Assembly: GCA_900318205.1 (NCBI GenBank)
Contig: ONJS01000023.1
Location: 1 to 45,090 of the forward strand
DNA: 45,090 nt
Origin: an uncultured Prevotellaceae bacterium
Lineage (GTDB): Bacteria > Bacteroidota > Bacteroidia > Bacteroidales > Muribaculaceae
Direction: 5' to 3'
Part shown: positions 1 through 8,146 of the stretch, in pieces
Layout of the letters: every line of letters begins with the position of its first letter
Numbering within the stretch: the first letter of the stretch is position 1
Notes under the pieces: generated by a model
Seen by the model: the letters and a program-made list of their open reading frames with translations, nothing else
Database searches by the model: none
What the model was told of the DNA's origin: nothing
Translations under genes and position numbers: made by a program

Positions 1-340
1 CGAGCTCGGTAAAGGTCGAAACGATGAACTTGGTCATTTCGGTGTTCTTACCCAGACTGGGCTTGTAAGTGTCCTCTTCACCATCCTCGGTGAAGTAGTT
101 GATGAACAGACCATCCTTGCGGACTGCCTTGGTTACGGTAACGCCCTCGGGGAGGTAGAAAGTAACCATGAAGCTACTTACGTAAGCCTCGAAGTGAGCG
201 TTGATGGGCCTTACAACGGTGGCACCATTAGCAACGTCTTCTGCAGTCAGCTCGATGGGATCCATGTACCAATACTCATTGGTAGCGAATGCGCTTCCTG
301 CTGTCAGCAGAGCAACAAGTGTAAATAAAAATTTCTTCAT
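1..340 (-). CDS. Secreted surface protein with cohesin-like N-terminus (partial, C-terminus off the left edge)
   Basis: Reading from the ATG at 338-340, the frame stays open to the window edge (113 codons). It starts with a clear signal peptide (MKKFLFTLVALLTAGSAFA, then NEYWY). The mature part closely resembles the N-terminus of the neighbouring gene at 1205-3040: both share an 'ITAEDAAxGATVV-P' style strand, 'LPEGVxVTKAVRK' and 'TKFIVSTFTEL'. That pattern (a strand opening with a Gly-Ala-Thr segment, then a 'LPEGV' strand) resembles the cohesin-like fold found in Bacteroidales surface proteins; the fold assignment is inference. It is probably a tandem duplicate of the next gene. The function is unknown; an exported or surface location follows from the signal peptide. 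Confidence 0.85.
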   Translation of the reverse strand, partial: MKKFLFTLVALLTAGSAFATNEYWYMDPIELTAEDVANGATVVRPINAHFEAYVSSFMVTFYLPEGVTVTKAVRKDGLFINYFTEDGEEDTYKPSLGKNTEMTKFIVSTFTEL

Positions 341-638
341 AATTTGAATAAAATTTTAATTAAAAAACTATAAAGTGAATAAAAACAAAAATTCAAACAT
401 TCAAGGGTCAAAACAATCTTAATTCTTCATAGAGTTCCGGAATAACTACACTTCGTCATTTTTCTGGTAAACAATCAATTTCTATTATAAGGTAAAGTTA
501 TATCGTTGGCGCAACAATACATCCCTCCCCTTCTGATGCCTGAGACACAGAGCTCCGGGACGTATTTTGCTCGTTTTTCCATAATCCTATTTCACCTGAA
601 TTCAACAAAAAACAATGCCAAATGGTTTATCTTGAGTG

Positions 639-646
639 CAAAGATA
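639..646 (-). promoter_or_regulatory. Bacteroidetes -7 box upstream of the 1-340 gene
   Basis: TATCTTTG read on the minus strand matches TAnnTTTG. No good -33 TTTG lies at the expected distance. If used, it gives a leader of about 290 nt before the ATG at 340, similar in length to the leader of the paralog at 3040. The stretch 341-890 otherwise holds no convincing gene; a 75-codon plus-strand frame at 506-733 lies in it but has no coding character. Confidence 0.45.
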
Positions 647-890
647 CATCTTTTTTTGATAATTGGAAAAAAAACATCATTTTTTTTTCAAAAATCACCG
701 ATACTAAGGAGTTTTTGGACAAAAACAAGTTGAATATCATCTGCATCTATTGCGCGGATAATTCTACTTGATTTCAATTGGCATGAGAGCCGAGAAATCA
801 TGGGAAAGAAAGAACATTCTCTGCGGGACTAATGCCAATTTCACGAATTTAGCTAATTAACATGAGTTCGATGAAAATAAGTTGCTGATA

Positions 891-1016
891 CTCAACTCCT
901 CCCCTAAGATAGGGGAGGTGCCCGTTAGGGCGGAGGAGTATGATTTACCCTCAAACCACTTCTTCTTGGGACATCAACGCCCCCCAGCCCCCTCTAATCT
1001 TAGAGGGGGAGTTGGG
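891..1016. repeat. REP/BIME-like palindromic pair
   Basis: Two strong hairpins lie about 70 bp apart: CCTCCCCT/AGGGGAGG (898-905 with 911-918) and CCCCCTCTAA/TTAGAGGGGG (988-997 with 1000-1009). Each is flanked by an 'aactcc' or 'ggagttg' border, so the two halves are also inverted copies of each other. This G/C-rich palindrome style is typical of dispersed intergenic repeats in Bacteroidetes. No transposase is nearby. Confidence 0.6.
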
Positions 1017-1036
1017 AATTACTCACGCCTCACTCC

Positions 1037-1110
1037 TAACGTCTAAAGTCTAACGTCTAAAGTCTAAAGTCTAACATCTAAAGTCTAAAGTCTAAAATCT
1101 AGCATCTAAA
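1037..1110. repeat. Degenerate short tandem array (TCTAAAGTC-type units)
   Basis: About eight imperfect 8-10 nt units of the type gtctaaa or gtctaac run head to tail just downstream of the 1205-3040 gene. Similar short-unit arrays occur at other gene borders in this window (see findings). Confidence 0.75.
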
Positions 1111-1111
1111 A

Positions 1112-1150
1112 ACAAAGAAATCAGGCGGCCCTGGGACAGGGTCGCCTGAT
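1112..1150 (-). terminator. Rho-independent terminator of the 1205-3040 gene
   Basis: On the minus strand an ATCAGGCG-type arm with an inner CCCTG/CAGGG stem forms a hairpin (1120-1150), followed by a T-rich tract (TTTCTTTGTTT). It lies about 55 nt beyond the stop codon at 1205. Confidence 0.7.
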
Positions 1151-1158
1151 TGTTAGTT

Positions 1159-1203
1159 AGCTTTCAGCTAAAGCCTAAGGGCTAAAGCCTGAAGCCTAAG
1201 GGA
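1159..1203. repeat. Degenerate array of ctaaagcct-type units
   Basis: Repeats of ctaaagcc(t)/aaggg/gaagcctaag run up to the stop codon of the 1205-3040 gene. The same motif family (TTAGGCTTTAG on the other strand) recurs at 15253-15296. Confidence 0.6.
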
Positions 1204-1204
1204 T

Positions 1205-3040
1205 TTACTTCATTACCTTAACAGCGCTGGTGGTGCCGTCGGTGTAGGTGGTAACAACGATAGTCATACCGTTAGCCTCCTGCATCTCCTGACCAGCCAT
1301 GTTGAAGTAGCGTACGCCAGCAACAGCCTTGTCGCCGTTGAGCTCCTCGATGCCAGTGTAAACACCCTTCGAGATCTGGAGCAACAGACCCTCGTTGATA
1401 GGATCGGTCAGAACGCCGATGGTGTAGAAGTAACCAACGGGAACTACCCAGTAGTTGTCGGTCATGAACAGAGGATTCTCGTTAGCATTGCCGTAAACGG
1501 GCTCTACCTCAGCATCATCACAAGCGTAGCGAACGCCATCGATCATGAAGAAGAAGGGAACCATGGGGTTGTCAGCATCGGTCATCTCACCACTCAGGGG
1601 CTTGCCACCGAACTGTGAGTAGTGCAGAGCGACGGTGGTTACGTACTGGTTGGGATCGTTGGGGTTGGTGTCCTCGAGCTTCTCCCAAACCTCTTCGCCG
1701 TTCTTGTCAATGAGAACTACCCAGTAGCCAGTCATGTGGCCCTCGGGATCGTAAACATAAGCGGGGATGGTAACAACCTCTTCAGCGGTCTCGCTGATGA
1801 GCTGACCCTCAGCCTGAGCGGTAGCGGTAACGGTTACGACAACATCCTCCTCGCCGCGAGCGATGGTGGTGGGATTGTCAACAACCTCGCCGTCGATCAT
1901 CAGGATAACCTCACCCTCACCTTCGGCGCTGATAACAACGTTGTCCTCGTTAACAACAACGGTGATCACGGGAGTTGCAGTGGGCTGGGGCTCGGGAGGA
2001 GTGGGCTCGTAAATCAGGGTAACGGTCTCGGTCAGGTCATTGTAACCCTCAGCGGTAACGGTAACAACGATCAAGTTCTCACCCTCACCAAGGGTGATAA
2101 CGCCGTCAACAACCTCAACTTCTTCGCCGTTTACAGTAACAACGATGGTAACATCCTCGTCGCCAGTGTAACCAACCTCAACATTACCATTCTCGTCGGG
2201 TTCGCCGATAACGATCTCACCAGTCAGATCCTGGGGCTCGGGAACTACCAGAGCGGGAACCAGGTACTCACCAGTAACAGTACCGTCGGTCTGGCCCTCG
2301 ATGTGAGCGGTAGCGGTCAGCTTAACGATCTGGTCAACGTCGGTACGAGCAACGGTGTAGGGGATTTCAACCTCAGCGCCGTCAACGAAGAGCTTGAGCT
2401 CAGCGCCCTCGGGACCAACTACGTCAAAGATGTAAGCGTCGTCACCAGCGGTTACAACGATCTCGGGAGCATCGGTTACGATGGGCTCACCACCCTCAAC
2501 GGTAACGGTAGCCACCTTCTCGTGATACTGTCCCTTGGGGCAGATGGGGCCACGGGTGTCGTCGGTGCAAGAGGGCTCGGTGCAAACGGTGATCTCGCCA
2601 CCAGTGAAGCCAGCGGGGAATTGGAAGGTCATCTCCCACATGTTGTCATAGTCACCCGGATCCCACTTCAGGGTACCGTAGCACTCACCATCCTCGGTGT
2701 AACCGAGCTCGGTGAAGGTCGAAACGATGAAACGGGTCTTGTCATCGTTCATACCGAGGCTTGCCCTGTATTCATCCTGCTCGCCATCCTCATTCAGATA
2801 GGTGATGTACAGACCGGGCTTTCTAACGGCCTTGGTTACAATAACGCCCTCGGGCAGAACGAAGTCAACCTGCCATGCATTGCAGTAGTAATCAAAGTGA
2901 GCCTTTACGGGAGCTACTACTGTGGCACCAGCGGCTGCATCCTCAGCAGAGATGGTGATGTCATCAATGTAGAAGTACTCCTCGGCACATACGCTACCTG
3001 CCATCAGCAAGGCTGCAAGTGTAAATAAAAACTTCTTCAT
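1205..3040 (-). CDS. Secreted acidic multi-domain surface protein (cohesin-like, Ig-like repeats, short C-terminal sorting signal)
   Basis: 611 residues. I take the ATG at 3038-3040 (MKKFLFTLAALLMAGSVCA signal peptide); an in-frame TTG at 3047-3049 is upstream and unlikely. After the signal come: a cohesin-like domain (about 21-180, with LPEGV and FPAGFTGGEITV strands and four Cys near CTEPSC...C); three Ig-like, Val/Thr/Glu-rich repeats (about 190-430, linked by PEP and PTPPEPQPTATP); a roughly 110-residue region beginning GYWVVLID; and a C-terminus with VRYFNMAGQEM and VVTTYTDGTTSAVKVMK. That C-terminus is almost the same as the end of the LRR protein at 22305 and resembles a T9SS type A signal (inference). 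It is strongly acidic. No enzyme motif is seen. It is the intact paralog of the gene at 1-340. Confidence 0.9.
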   Translation of the reverse strand: MKKFLFTLAALLMAGSVCAEEYFYIDDITISAEDAAAGATVVAPVKAHFDYYCNAWQVDFVLPEGVIVTKAVRKPGLYITYLNEDGEQDEYRASLGMNDDKTRFIVSTFTELGYTEDGECYGTLKWDPGDYDNMWEMTFQFPAGFTGGEITVCTEPSCTDDTRGPICPKGQYHEKVATVTVEGGEPIVTDAPEIVVTAGDDAYIFDVVGPEGAELKLFVDGAEVEIPYTVARTDVDQIVKLTATAHIEGQTDGTVTGEYLVPALVVPEPQDLTGEIVIGEPDENGNVEVGYTGDEDVTIVVTVNGEEVEVVDGVITLGEGENLIVVTVTAEGYNDLTETVTLIYEPTPPEPQPTATPVITVVVNEDNVVISAEGEGEVILMIDGEVVDNPTTIARGEEDVVVTVTATAQAEGQLISETAEEVVTIPAYVYDPEGHMTGYWVVLIDKNGEEVWEKLEDTNPNDPNQYVTTVALHYSQFGGKPLSGEMTDADNPMVPFFFMIDGVRYACDDAEVEPVYGNANENPLFMTDNYWVVPVGYFYTIGVLTDPINEGLLLQISKGVYTGIEELNGDKAVAGVRYFNMAGQEMQEANGMTIVVTTYTDGTTSAVKVMK

Positions 3041-3332
3041 AAAATACAAAAATTTAAAGAGTTAATAAAAAAAGTATAAATCGTTCTCAATCAGGTGCAT
3101 AAATACAGGTCAAATCTCTCTTGAGCTTATCAAATCGTTCCGGATTACTCTGTCTTGTTTCTTATCGTGCGTTAATTATAATGTTTCTTTCCTATTACAG
3201 AACTGTAGTACCGATATAGAATTAGACCTCAAGCCAGAAATCAGCTGAAGCTATGGATAAGGGTAACAGTTAAAAATCTCATCATTAGCAATTTATAAAC
3301 ACTTGTGTTTTTTAAACTTTAAAGCTCATCCA

Positions 3333-3363
3333 CAAAATTACAATTACTTTGAGAACTGACAAA
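3333..3363 (-). promoter_or_regulatory. Promoter of the 1205-3040 gene
   Basis: On the minus strand TTTG (3360-3363), a 19-nt spacer and TAATTTTG (3333-3340) match the Bacteroidetes housekeeping consensus. It implies an unusually long leader of about 285 nt. Confidence 0.65.
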
Positions 3364-3688
3364 ACAGAAGGGCAAAAAAAAGTCTTAAAAAAGTTTAAAA
3401 TCGACGAGCATGGGGAAAGTTTTCGGTGCCCGGGGCCTCATATCGAGCCGCGGGCACCAACGATTTCGGGCTTCACCTATCCCAGACATCAACGCCTCCG
3501 AGACGGTGTACCATAATTTGCCTCATGATTCTTAATCGGCCTAACGGCCGAGAAATTAAACAAAATTATAAATAAAATTATAATAAAAATTTATTGTGTT
3601 TGGTTTATATACAAATTTTGTTTAATTTTTCCATGCAAAGCAAGGACATTATATATAAGCTTGAATTGTGACACAGCCTCAGGTGAGA
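3364..3688. other. Intergenic region with two hairpins, no gene seen
   Basis: A stem GGTGCCCG/CGGGCACC (3425-3432 with 3451-3458) and a tight hairpin TCGGCC-taac-GGCCGA (3536-3551) lie downstream of the transporter at 3689 and upstream of the promoter at 3333-3363. Either could terminate the transporter transcript, but neither has a clean T-tract. The rest is AT-rich. Confidence 0.4.
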
Positions 3689-4873
3689 TTAGAGGACCAT
3701 GACGACCAGGACATAGAGCCAGCGGGCCACGATAGCGGCGAAGAGTCCGCCGATGGTGTGGGACAGGATGGCACGCGAGGTGAGTTCGCGGTAGTGCATC
3801 GAGTCGAGCATGGCGGTGTGGGTGCTCAGGTAGCCGCTCCAGCACATACCGATGGCGGTGAACACGGCGATGGCGTTACCGTCCACCCAGCCCTCCTGGA
3901 TGAACTTGGGCACCAGACCGAGCGCTGCACCGACGGCACCAAGGGCGGTGATGGGGAAGCCGATGAGGTGCGGATCGTTGAAACCGAAGAGCCACTGGAA
4001 GATGAAACCAACCTTCTCGCCAAGCCAGGGCAGAACGGCGACGCCTTCATAGGCAGCACCAGTATAGGTGCCGTCGGCGCTAGCCGAGAAGGTGAGAATC
4101 ATCACGAGCGACGAGATGATGATGACGCCCGGGATGATAGCCAGTCCCACATCGACGCCGGTGCGACCGCCATCAAGCAGGGAGTTCAACACCCTGAGGA
4201 AGAGCGACTTGTACTCCTCGTGCTCGACCTGGAGGTCGGCCTCGGTGAGTTCACAGGCAGGTTCCTCGGCATACTCGGGGTGAGTCTTCTTGACGAAGTA
4301 CTGCATGAGGCGTGTTGAAACCATACAGCCGAAGATGGCCCCGACGAGTCCGATGAGCGGCTCCTTGAAGAATCCGTAACCCATCATGAAGATGATGACA
4401 ATCAGACCCATACCGAAGGCCGTACCGAAGTTGGTCAACGAGATGAACTGGTATTTCTTGAAATGAGAGGCAAAGCGTTTGTCCTGAGACAAGGTGATGA
4501 TGGCAGGGTTGTCGCTCAAGAAGGTGAGGACAGCACCGAGCGATGCCATACCGGGCAAGTTGAACAGGGGCTTCATCAAAGGTCGCAGAGCCTTCTCGAG
4601 CAACTCAACGACGCCAAACTCAACGAAGAGGCGTCCGATAGCGCCCGTGACGACGCAGACCGCCATGAGGAAGAAACAGGTGTTGAGCAAGAGGTCATGG
4701 GCCGTGTGCATGACGGTATTGAGCATGTTGGCAGCCCCCATCTTGATGGCGAGGCCAGCAAACAGTGCGACTACGATTGACAGACAGATGACGCCACTGA
4801 GGCGGTGACGGGCTCGCTTCAAGGTACGGAAATATCTCTTGGTCAGCGACATGTGCATTCTACGCATTTTCAT
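3689..4873 (-). CDS. GATE-domain (nucleoside recognition) inner-membrane protein
   Basis: 394 residues, start ATG at 4871-4873. It is a polytopic membrane protein with about eight to ten hydrophobic segments. Near residue 120 it has the motif TFLSDNPAIITLSQDK and, further on, FGMGLIVIIFMMGYG and GVIIISSLVMILTF. These are typical of the nucleoside-recognition (GATE) family that includes SpmA/SpmB-like and CD0519/CD1768-type proteins. Such proteins are thought to be transporters, but the substrate is unknown. A cytoplasmic, acidic loop (PEYAEEPACELTEADLQVE) separates the two GATE halves. It is transcribed alone, divergently from the adhesin at 5144. Confidence 0.8.
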   Translation of the reverse strand: MKMRRMHMSLTKRYFRTLKRARHRLSGVICLSIVVALFAGLAIKMGAANMLNTVMHTAHDLLLNTCFFLMAVCVVTGAIGRLFVEFGVVELLEKALRPLMKPLFNLPGMASLGAVLTFLSDNPAIITLSQDKRFASHFKKYQFISLTNFGTAFGMGLIVIIFMMGYGFFKEPLIGLVGAIFGCMVSTRLMQYFVKKTHPEYAEEPACELTEADLQVEHEEYKSLFLRVLNSLLDGGRTGVDVGLAIIPGVIIISSLVMILTFSASADGTYTGAAYEGVAVLPWLGEKVGFIFQWLFGFNDPHLIGFPITALGAVGAALGLVPKFIQEGWVDGNAIAVFTAIGMCWSGYLSTHTAMLDSMHYRELTSRAILSHTIGGLFAAIVARWLYVLVVMVL

Positions 4874-4884
4874 AGCTTGTTCTG

Positions 4885-4925
4885 TTTTCAGTTGTCAGTT
4901 TTTAGTTGTCAGTTTACAGTTTATT
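4885..4925. repeat. Short tandem array (cagttgtcagttttta units) in the leader of the GATE gene
   Basis: Imperfect repeats of gttgtcagttt lie just upstream of the start at 4873. Read on the minus strand they give aactgacaactaaaaactgacaact, almost the same string that directly precedes the aldo/keto reductase start at 26693. Confidence 0.7.
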
Positions 4926-4952
4926 TGGTGTTAGACGTTAAAAAAACGGGGC

Positions 4953-4960
4953 AAAGGTAG
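4953..4960 (-). promoter_or_regulatory. -7 box of the GATE-protein gene
   Basis: TACCTTTG on the minus strand matches TAnnTTTG, about 80 nt upstream of the start codon. No clear -33 box. Confidence 0.5.
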
Positions 4961-5065
4961 TAAAAAGAATAGAGACCAGGGATTAGGGTTCAGCGTTTTT
5001 TTAGGGGAGCAGGCTTGAGCGGAGCACAACGAAAAGTGTCATTTTGCTGCATTTTTGCGGAGATT

Positions 5066-5098
5066 TTTGTCATTATTAAATAAAATAACGTAATTTTG
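5066..5098 (+). promoter_or_regulatory. Promoter of the dockerin adhesin at 5144
   Basis: TTTG (5066-5069), a 21-nt spacer and TAATTTTG (5091-5098) lie 45 nt upstream of the ATG. Confidence 0.65.
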
Positions 5099-5143
5099 CG
5101 GAAAATACATCATTAATAACCGTCAAAAACTAAAGAACAGACA

Positions 5144-8062
5144 ATGAGAAAAACTTTACAATTATTGGCTGTGTTGATGGCAGTCATGTATGGCACATCG
5201 GCTCATGCGGTCGTTGACCCGTATGAAGCGATGGTCATTACGCCTGCCGAGGGCAACGTGACAAGCCTGCAACACTTTGAGATCACATTCGGCGGCCTGC
5301 CGGTAGTAGTCAACGAGAGTGCCATCCCTACCCTACAGAAGGGAGGTGGCGCCTTGCTTGAAGGACAGATGAGCCGGGGCAGCGACGGCATGACAGTATT
5401 GATCGACTTTGATGAATGCTGCACTGCATCGGGCGACTATTACCTGAATATCCCCGAGAACTCGCTCACCGTCAACGGGCAAGTGCTTCTTCCCCTGACG
5501 CTTAGGTTCAACATCAGCGGCACCACCGACACGTTCTATGAGCAGATTACCATCAATCCTGCCGAGGGTGTGGTAGAGAGCCTCCAGAACTTCACCGTCT
5601 CCTTCCCGCAATACATCGGCGAAATCGCCGAAGGTTGCAAGGCGACGCTGAGGAACAACAAGACCGGAACGACCTATCATGCCGAGATGTATGAGGTGGG
5701 CTATAACGTGCTGATTTACTTCCCCGAAGAGGTCACCAAGGCCGGCAACTACACGCTCACGATTCCCGCCGGGGCAGTAGTCATCTACACCTTGGGCTAT
5801 GATGTGGCTGAACTCAACTTCAACTACACCATCGAGGGTGATGACGAGGAGGACTTCTATGACCTGATTACCATCAATCCCGCCGAGGGTACGGTAGCCA
5901 GTCTGCAGGACTTCACCATCACTTTCCCCGAAATCGTGAACGGCATCGCCAGCGGCAGCATGGCCACGCTGACCAACGACACTAACGGCAGTACCTACCA
6001 GGCTGCCATGACAGCATCAGGTCACGACGTGACGGTGAACTTTGCCGAGGCGATTACCGAGCCTGGCGCTTACACGCTCACCATCCCCGAGGCCTCACTG
6101 ATTATCAACGCATTGAACGAAGATGTCGCAGAACTGAACTTCCACTATGACATCAAGAGCCAGGATGAGGCAGAGTACACCATCAATCCTCCCGAAGGCG
6201 AAGTCTATCTGCTGCAAAACTTCACCATCTACTACGGCACTCCGGTCTCCGTCAACGAGAATGCCCGTCCCACCATTGTCGATGACGAGACGGGAACGGT
6301 CTATCAATGTAACCTGATAGAGATTGGCGGCAACGCCTTTATATATAAGGAGTATCCGCTAGGCATTTTGGGCAACTACACGCTGCATGTGCCCGCTGGC
6401 TGCATTGAGCTGACCTCGAGCGGCAAGGTAAATCCCGAGATGACCTTCCACTACACCATCGTAGAGAAAGAGACCTTTATCCCCGATGTCATCGAGAATC
6501 AGCCCGCTGGCTTCCTGCGTCTGTACCAGCGCACAGGTGGCGTCGTCAGGGAAGTGGAGAAGAGCTACACCGTTGAAGAGGGTGAGAACCCCTATGAGAT
6601 CGTCATTGAGGAGCAGGACGGCTCGTTGAGCATCGTGTTTGCCGAGGACAACAAGGTTTATATCCAACGTCCCGTTTCCTGGTCCTACTACAATGGCTGG
6701 GTTGAAGGCACCCTGAGTGAAGACGGCAAGACCATCACCGTGCCCATGGGACAGTATATTGCCTATACCTCATCGCTGGAGATGGCTGTTCAGGTGGGTG
6801 TCTTCACCTTTGACAGCGATGCCGACACCTATGTGTATGATCCGTCCATCGAAGAGTTGACCTACACCATCAACGATGACGGCACTATCACACAGAACGA
6901 TACCGACCCCAACATCATCCTGGGCACGATGAACCGCGCCTTCGGTCAGAATTTCCAGTACCTTGACTACGAGTGGTTGCAGGCTGGCGACTTTGGTTCG
7001 GTTTACGTTCCCATCACCGAGCAGCCCATCACACCGCCCGCAGGCCTGGTGACCGAGAATTTCTACCTGACGACCGCCATCAACGACGGTTATGAGTGGG
7101 AGCCCTATAAAGCCACCGTTGCCGTCGGAATTGACGGTGATGACATCTGGTTGCAGGGCATTTCCCAGTTCCTGCCCAGCGCCTGGATCAAGGGTACGCG
7201 CAACGGGAACACGTTTGTATTCCCCAACTCGCAGTTGCTCGGTTCCTACGAGGTGCTGCTCTACTTCAAGTGTGCCGCCGTCGACCCCGTCACCGGCAAC
7301 ACGACCCAGAAGGATATGGAAATGATTATCGCCGATGACAACACTATCTATACCTATGACTATGTGTTCATCACGAGCGACAAGAACAATCTGTCCTATA
7401 TCACTTATTATCAGGGTCTTACGATTTCCACTGAGCCTGATGCTCAGGTTGTAGTGCCTCAAGACCTCACGACCGTTGACTACACGTTCTCGTGCAAGAC
7501 CACTGACGAGAACGGCAATGCGGTAGCACAAGAGTGGCCTGTCACCGTTGGCTTTGCTGGCGACAAGGTTTACATCCAGGGCATCTGGGAGTATCTTTCC
7601 TATTGCTGGATAGAGGGAACACTCGTCAATGGCAAGTTAGTGCTTGACCTGCCGCAGTATCTTGACAATTACAATGAGGAATATGGTTTGAGCTATCCCA
7701 TCTTCCTCAACGCATTTGATCCCGAGACCGGACTGCTGGAGCGCCAAGTAACGCTTGACTACAATGCGGTAACCCGCGAGTTCTCCAATCAGTCCATGCC
7801 CTTGGGAATCGGAATCAACAAGACCGGATACCTCAATCTGCAGAACTACTATGATGTCGTGCTGAAACCCGTGCAGAGTCTCATGTACGGCGATGTCAAC
7901 AATGATGGTAAAGTCTCTATTGATGACGTGACAGTCCTCATCAATTACCTGCTGAGCGGCAATGCAGCGGGCATCAATGTGGCTGCAGCCGACGTGAACG
8001 GCGACGGCCGGACCAGCATTGATGACGTGACAGCACTCATCAATACCCTGCTGAATCATTAA
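5144..8062 (+). CDS. Secreted modular repeat protein ending in a type I dockerin
   Basis: 972 residues with an N-terminal signal peptide (MRKTLQLLAVLMAVMYGTSAHA). Four repeats of about 100 residues start near residues 31, 135, 241 and 344. Each opens with 'I(T/N)PxEGxVxxLQxFxIxF' and ends with a 'GxYxLxIPxGxxxx' strand, consistent with beta-sandwich modules. A second module type occurs three times (about 484-545, 652-705, 785-840): 'VYIQG...Y..WIEGTL.G..I..PxxQYL', a pattern common in Prevotella-like secreted proteins. The last 58 residues are a dockerin with two Ca-binding loops (DVNNDGKVSIDDVT and DVNGDGRTSIDDVT), each followed by a helix with a LINxLL ending. There is no T9SS-type tail after the dockerin. 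No catalytic motif is seen; adhesion or scaffold attachment is inferred. Confidence 0.9.
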   Translation: MRKTLQLLAVLMAVMYGTSAHAVVDPYEAMVITPAEGNVTSLQHFEITFGGLPVVVNESAIPTLQKGGGALLEGQMSRGSDGMTVLIDFDECCTASGDYYLNIPENSLTVNGQVLLPLTLRFNISGTTDTFYEQITINPAEGVVESLQNFTVSFPQYIGEIAEGCKATLRNNKTGTTYHAEMYEVGYNVLIYFPEEVTKAGNYTLTIPAGAVVIYTLGYDVAELNFNYTIEGDDEEDFYDLITINPAEGTVASLQDFTITFPEIVNGIASGSMATLTNDTNGSTYQAAMTASGHDVTVNFAEAITEPGAYTLTIPEASLIINALNEDVAELNFHYDIKSQDEAEYTINPPEGEVYLLQNFTIYYGTPVSVNENARPTIVDDETGTVYQCNLIEIGGNAFIYKEYPLGILGNYTLHVPAGCIELTSSGKVNPEMTFHYTIVEKETFIPDVIENQPAGFLRLYQRTGGVVREVEKSYTVEEGENPYEIVIEEQDGSLSIVFAEDNKVYIQRPVSWSYYNGWVEGTLSEDGKTITVPMGQYIAYTSSLEMAVQVGVFTFDSDADTYVYDPSIEELTYTINDDGTITQNDTDPNIILGTMNRAFGQNFQYLDYEWLQAGDFGSVYVPITEQPITPPAGLVTENFYLTTAINDGYEWEPYKATVAVGIDGDDIWLQGISQFLPSAWIKGTRNGNTFVFPNSQLLGSYEVLLYFKCAAVDPVTGNTTQKDMEMIIADDNTIYTYDYVFITSDKNNLSYITYYQGLTISTEPDAQVVVPQDLTTVDYTFSCKTTDENGNAVAQEWPVTVGFAGDKVYIQGIWEYLSYCWIEGTLVNGKLVLDLPQYLDNYNEEYGLSYPIFLNAFDPETGLLERQVTLDYNAVTREFSNQSMPLGIGINKTGYLNLQNYYDVVLKPVQSLMYGDVNNDGKVSIDDVTVLINYLLSGNAAGINVAAADVNGDGRTSIDDVTALINTLLNH

Positions 8063-8081
8063 TTGACAGACAGATATTACA

Positions 8082-8126
8082 AAAACGACACGGGACAACT
8101 TGAAAACAGTTGTCCCGTGTCGTTTT
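8082..8126. terminator. Bidirectional terminator between convergent genes
   Basis: A perfect 19-bp stem (8082-8100 with 8108-8126) with a 7-nt loop lies between the stop codons at 8062 (+) and 8147 (-). The AAAAC/GTTTT ends supply a T-tract on both strands. Confidence 0.9.
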
Positions 8127-8146
8127 GCCTATGTAGTCTGAGAATA

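Noticed and set aside
506-733. 75-codon plus-strand frame in the first long intergenic region
   Set aside because: Rich in homopolymer-derived Phe/Lys, no signal or motif, and it lies across the presumed leader and promoter of the 1-340 gene.
1622-3028. 468-codon open frame on the plus strand opposite the acidic surface protein
   Set aside because: It is antisense to a gene with a signal peptide, clear domains and promoter. Its Gly/Asn/Val-rich composition is the mirror of GTAAC-rich codons in the real gene. No start region or motif.
6770-7531. 253-codon antisense frame inside the dockerin adhesin
   Set aside because: Shadow of the high-GC third-position pattern of the real gene; no start context or homologous motif.
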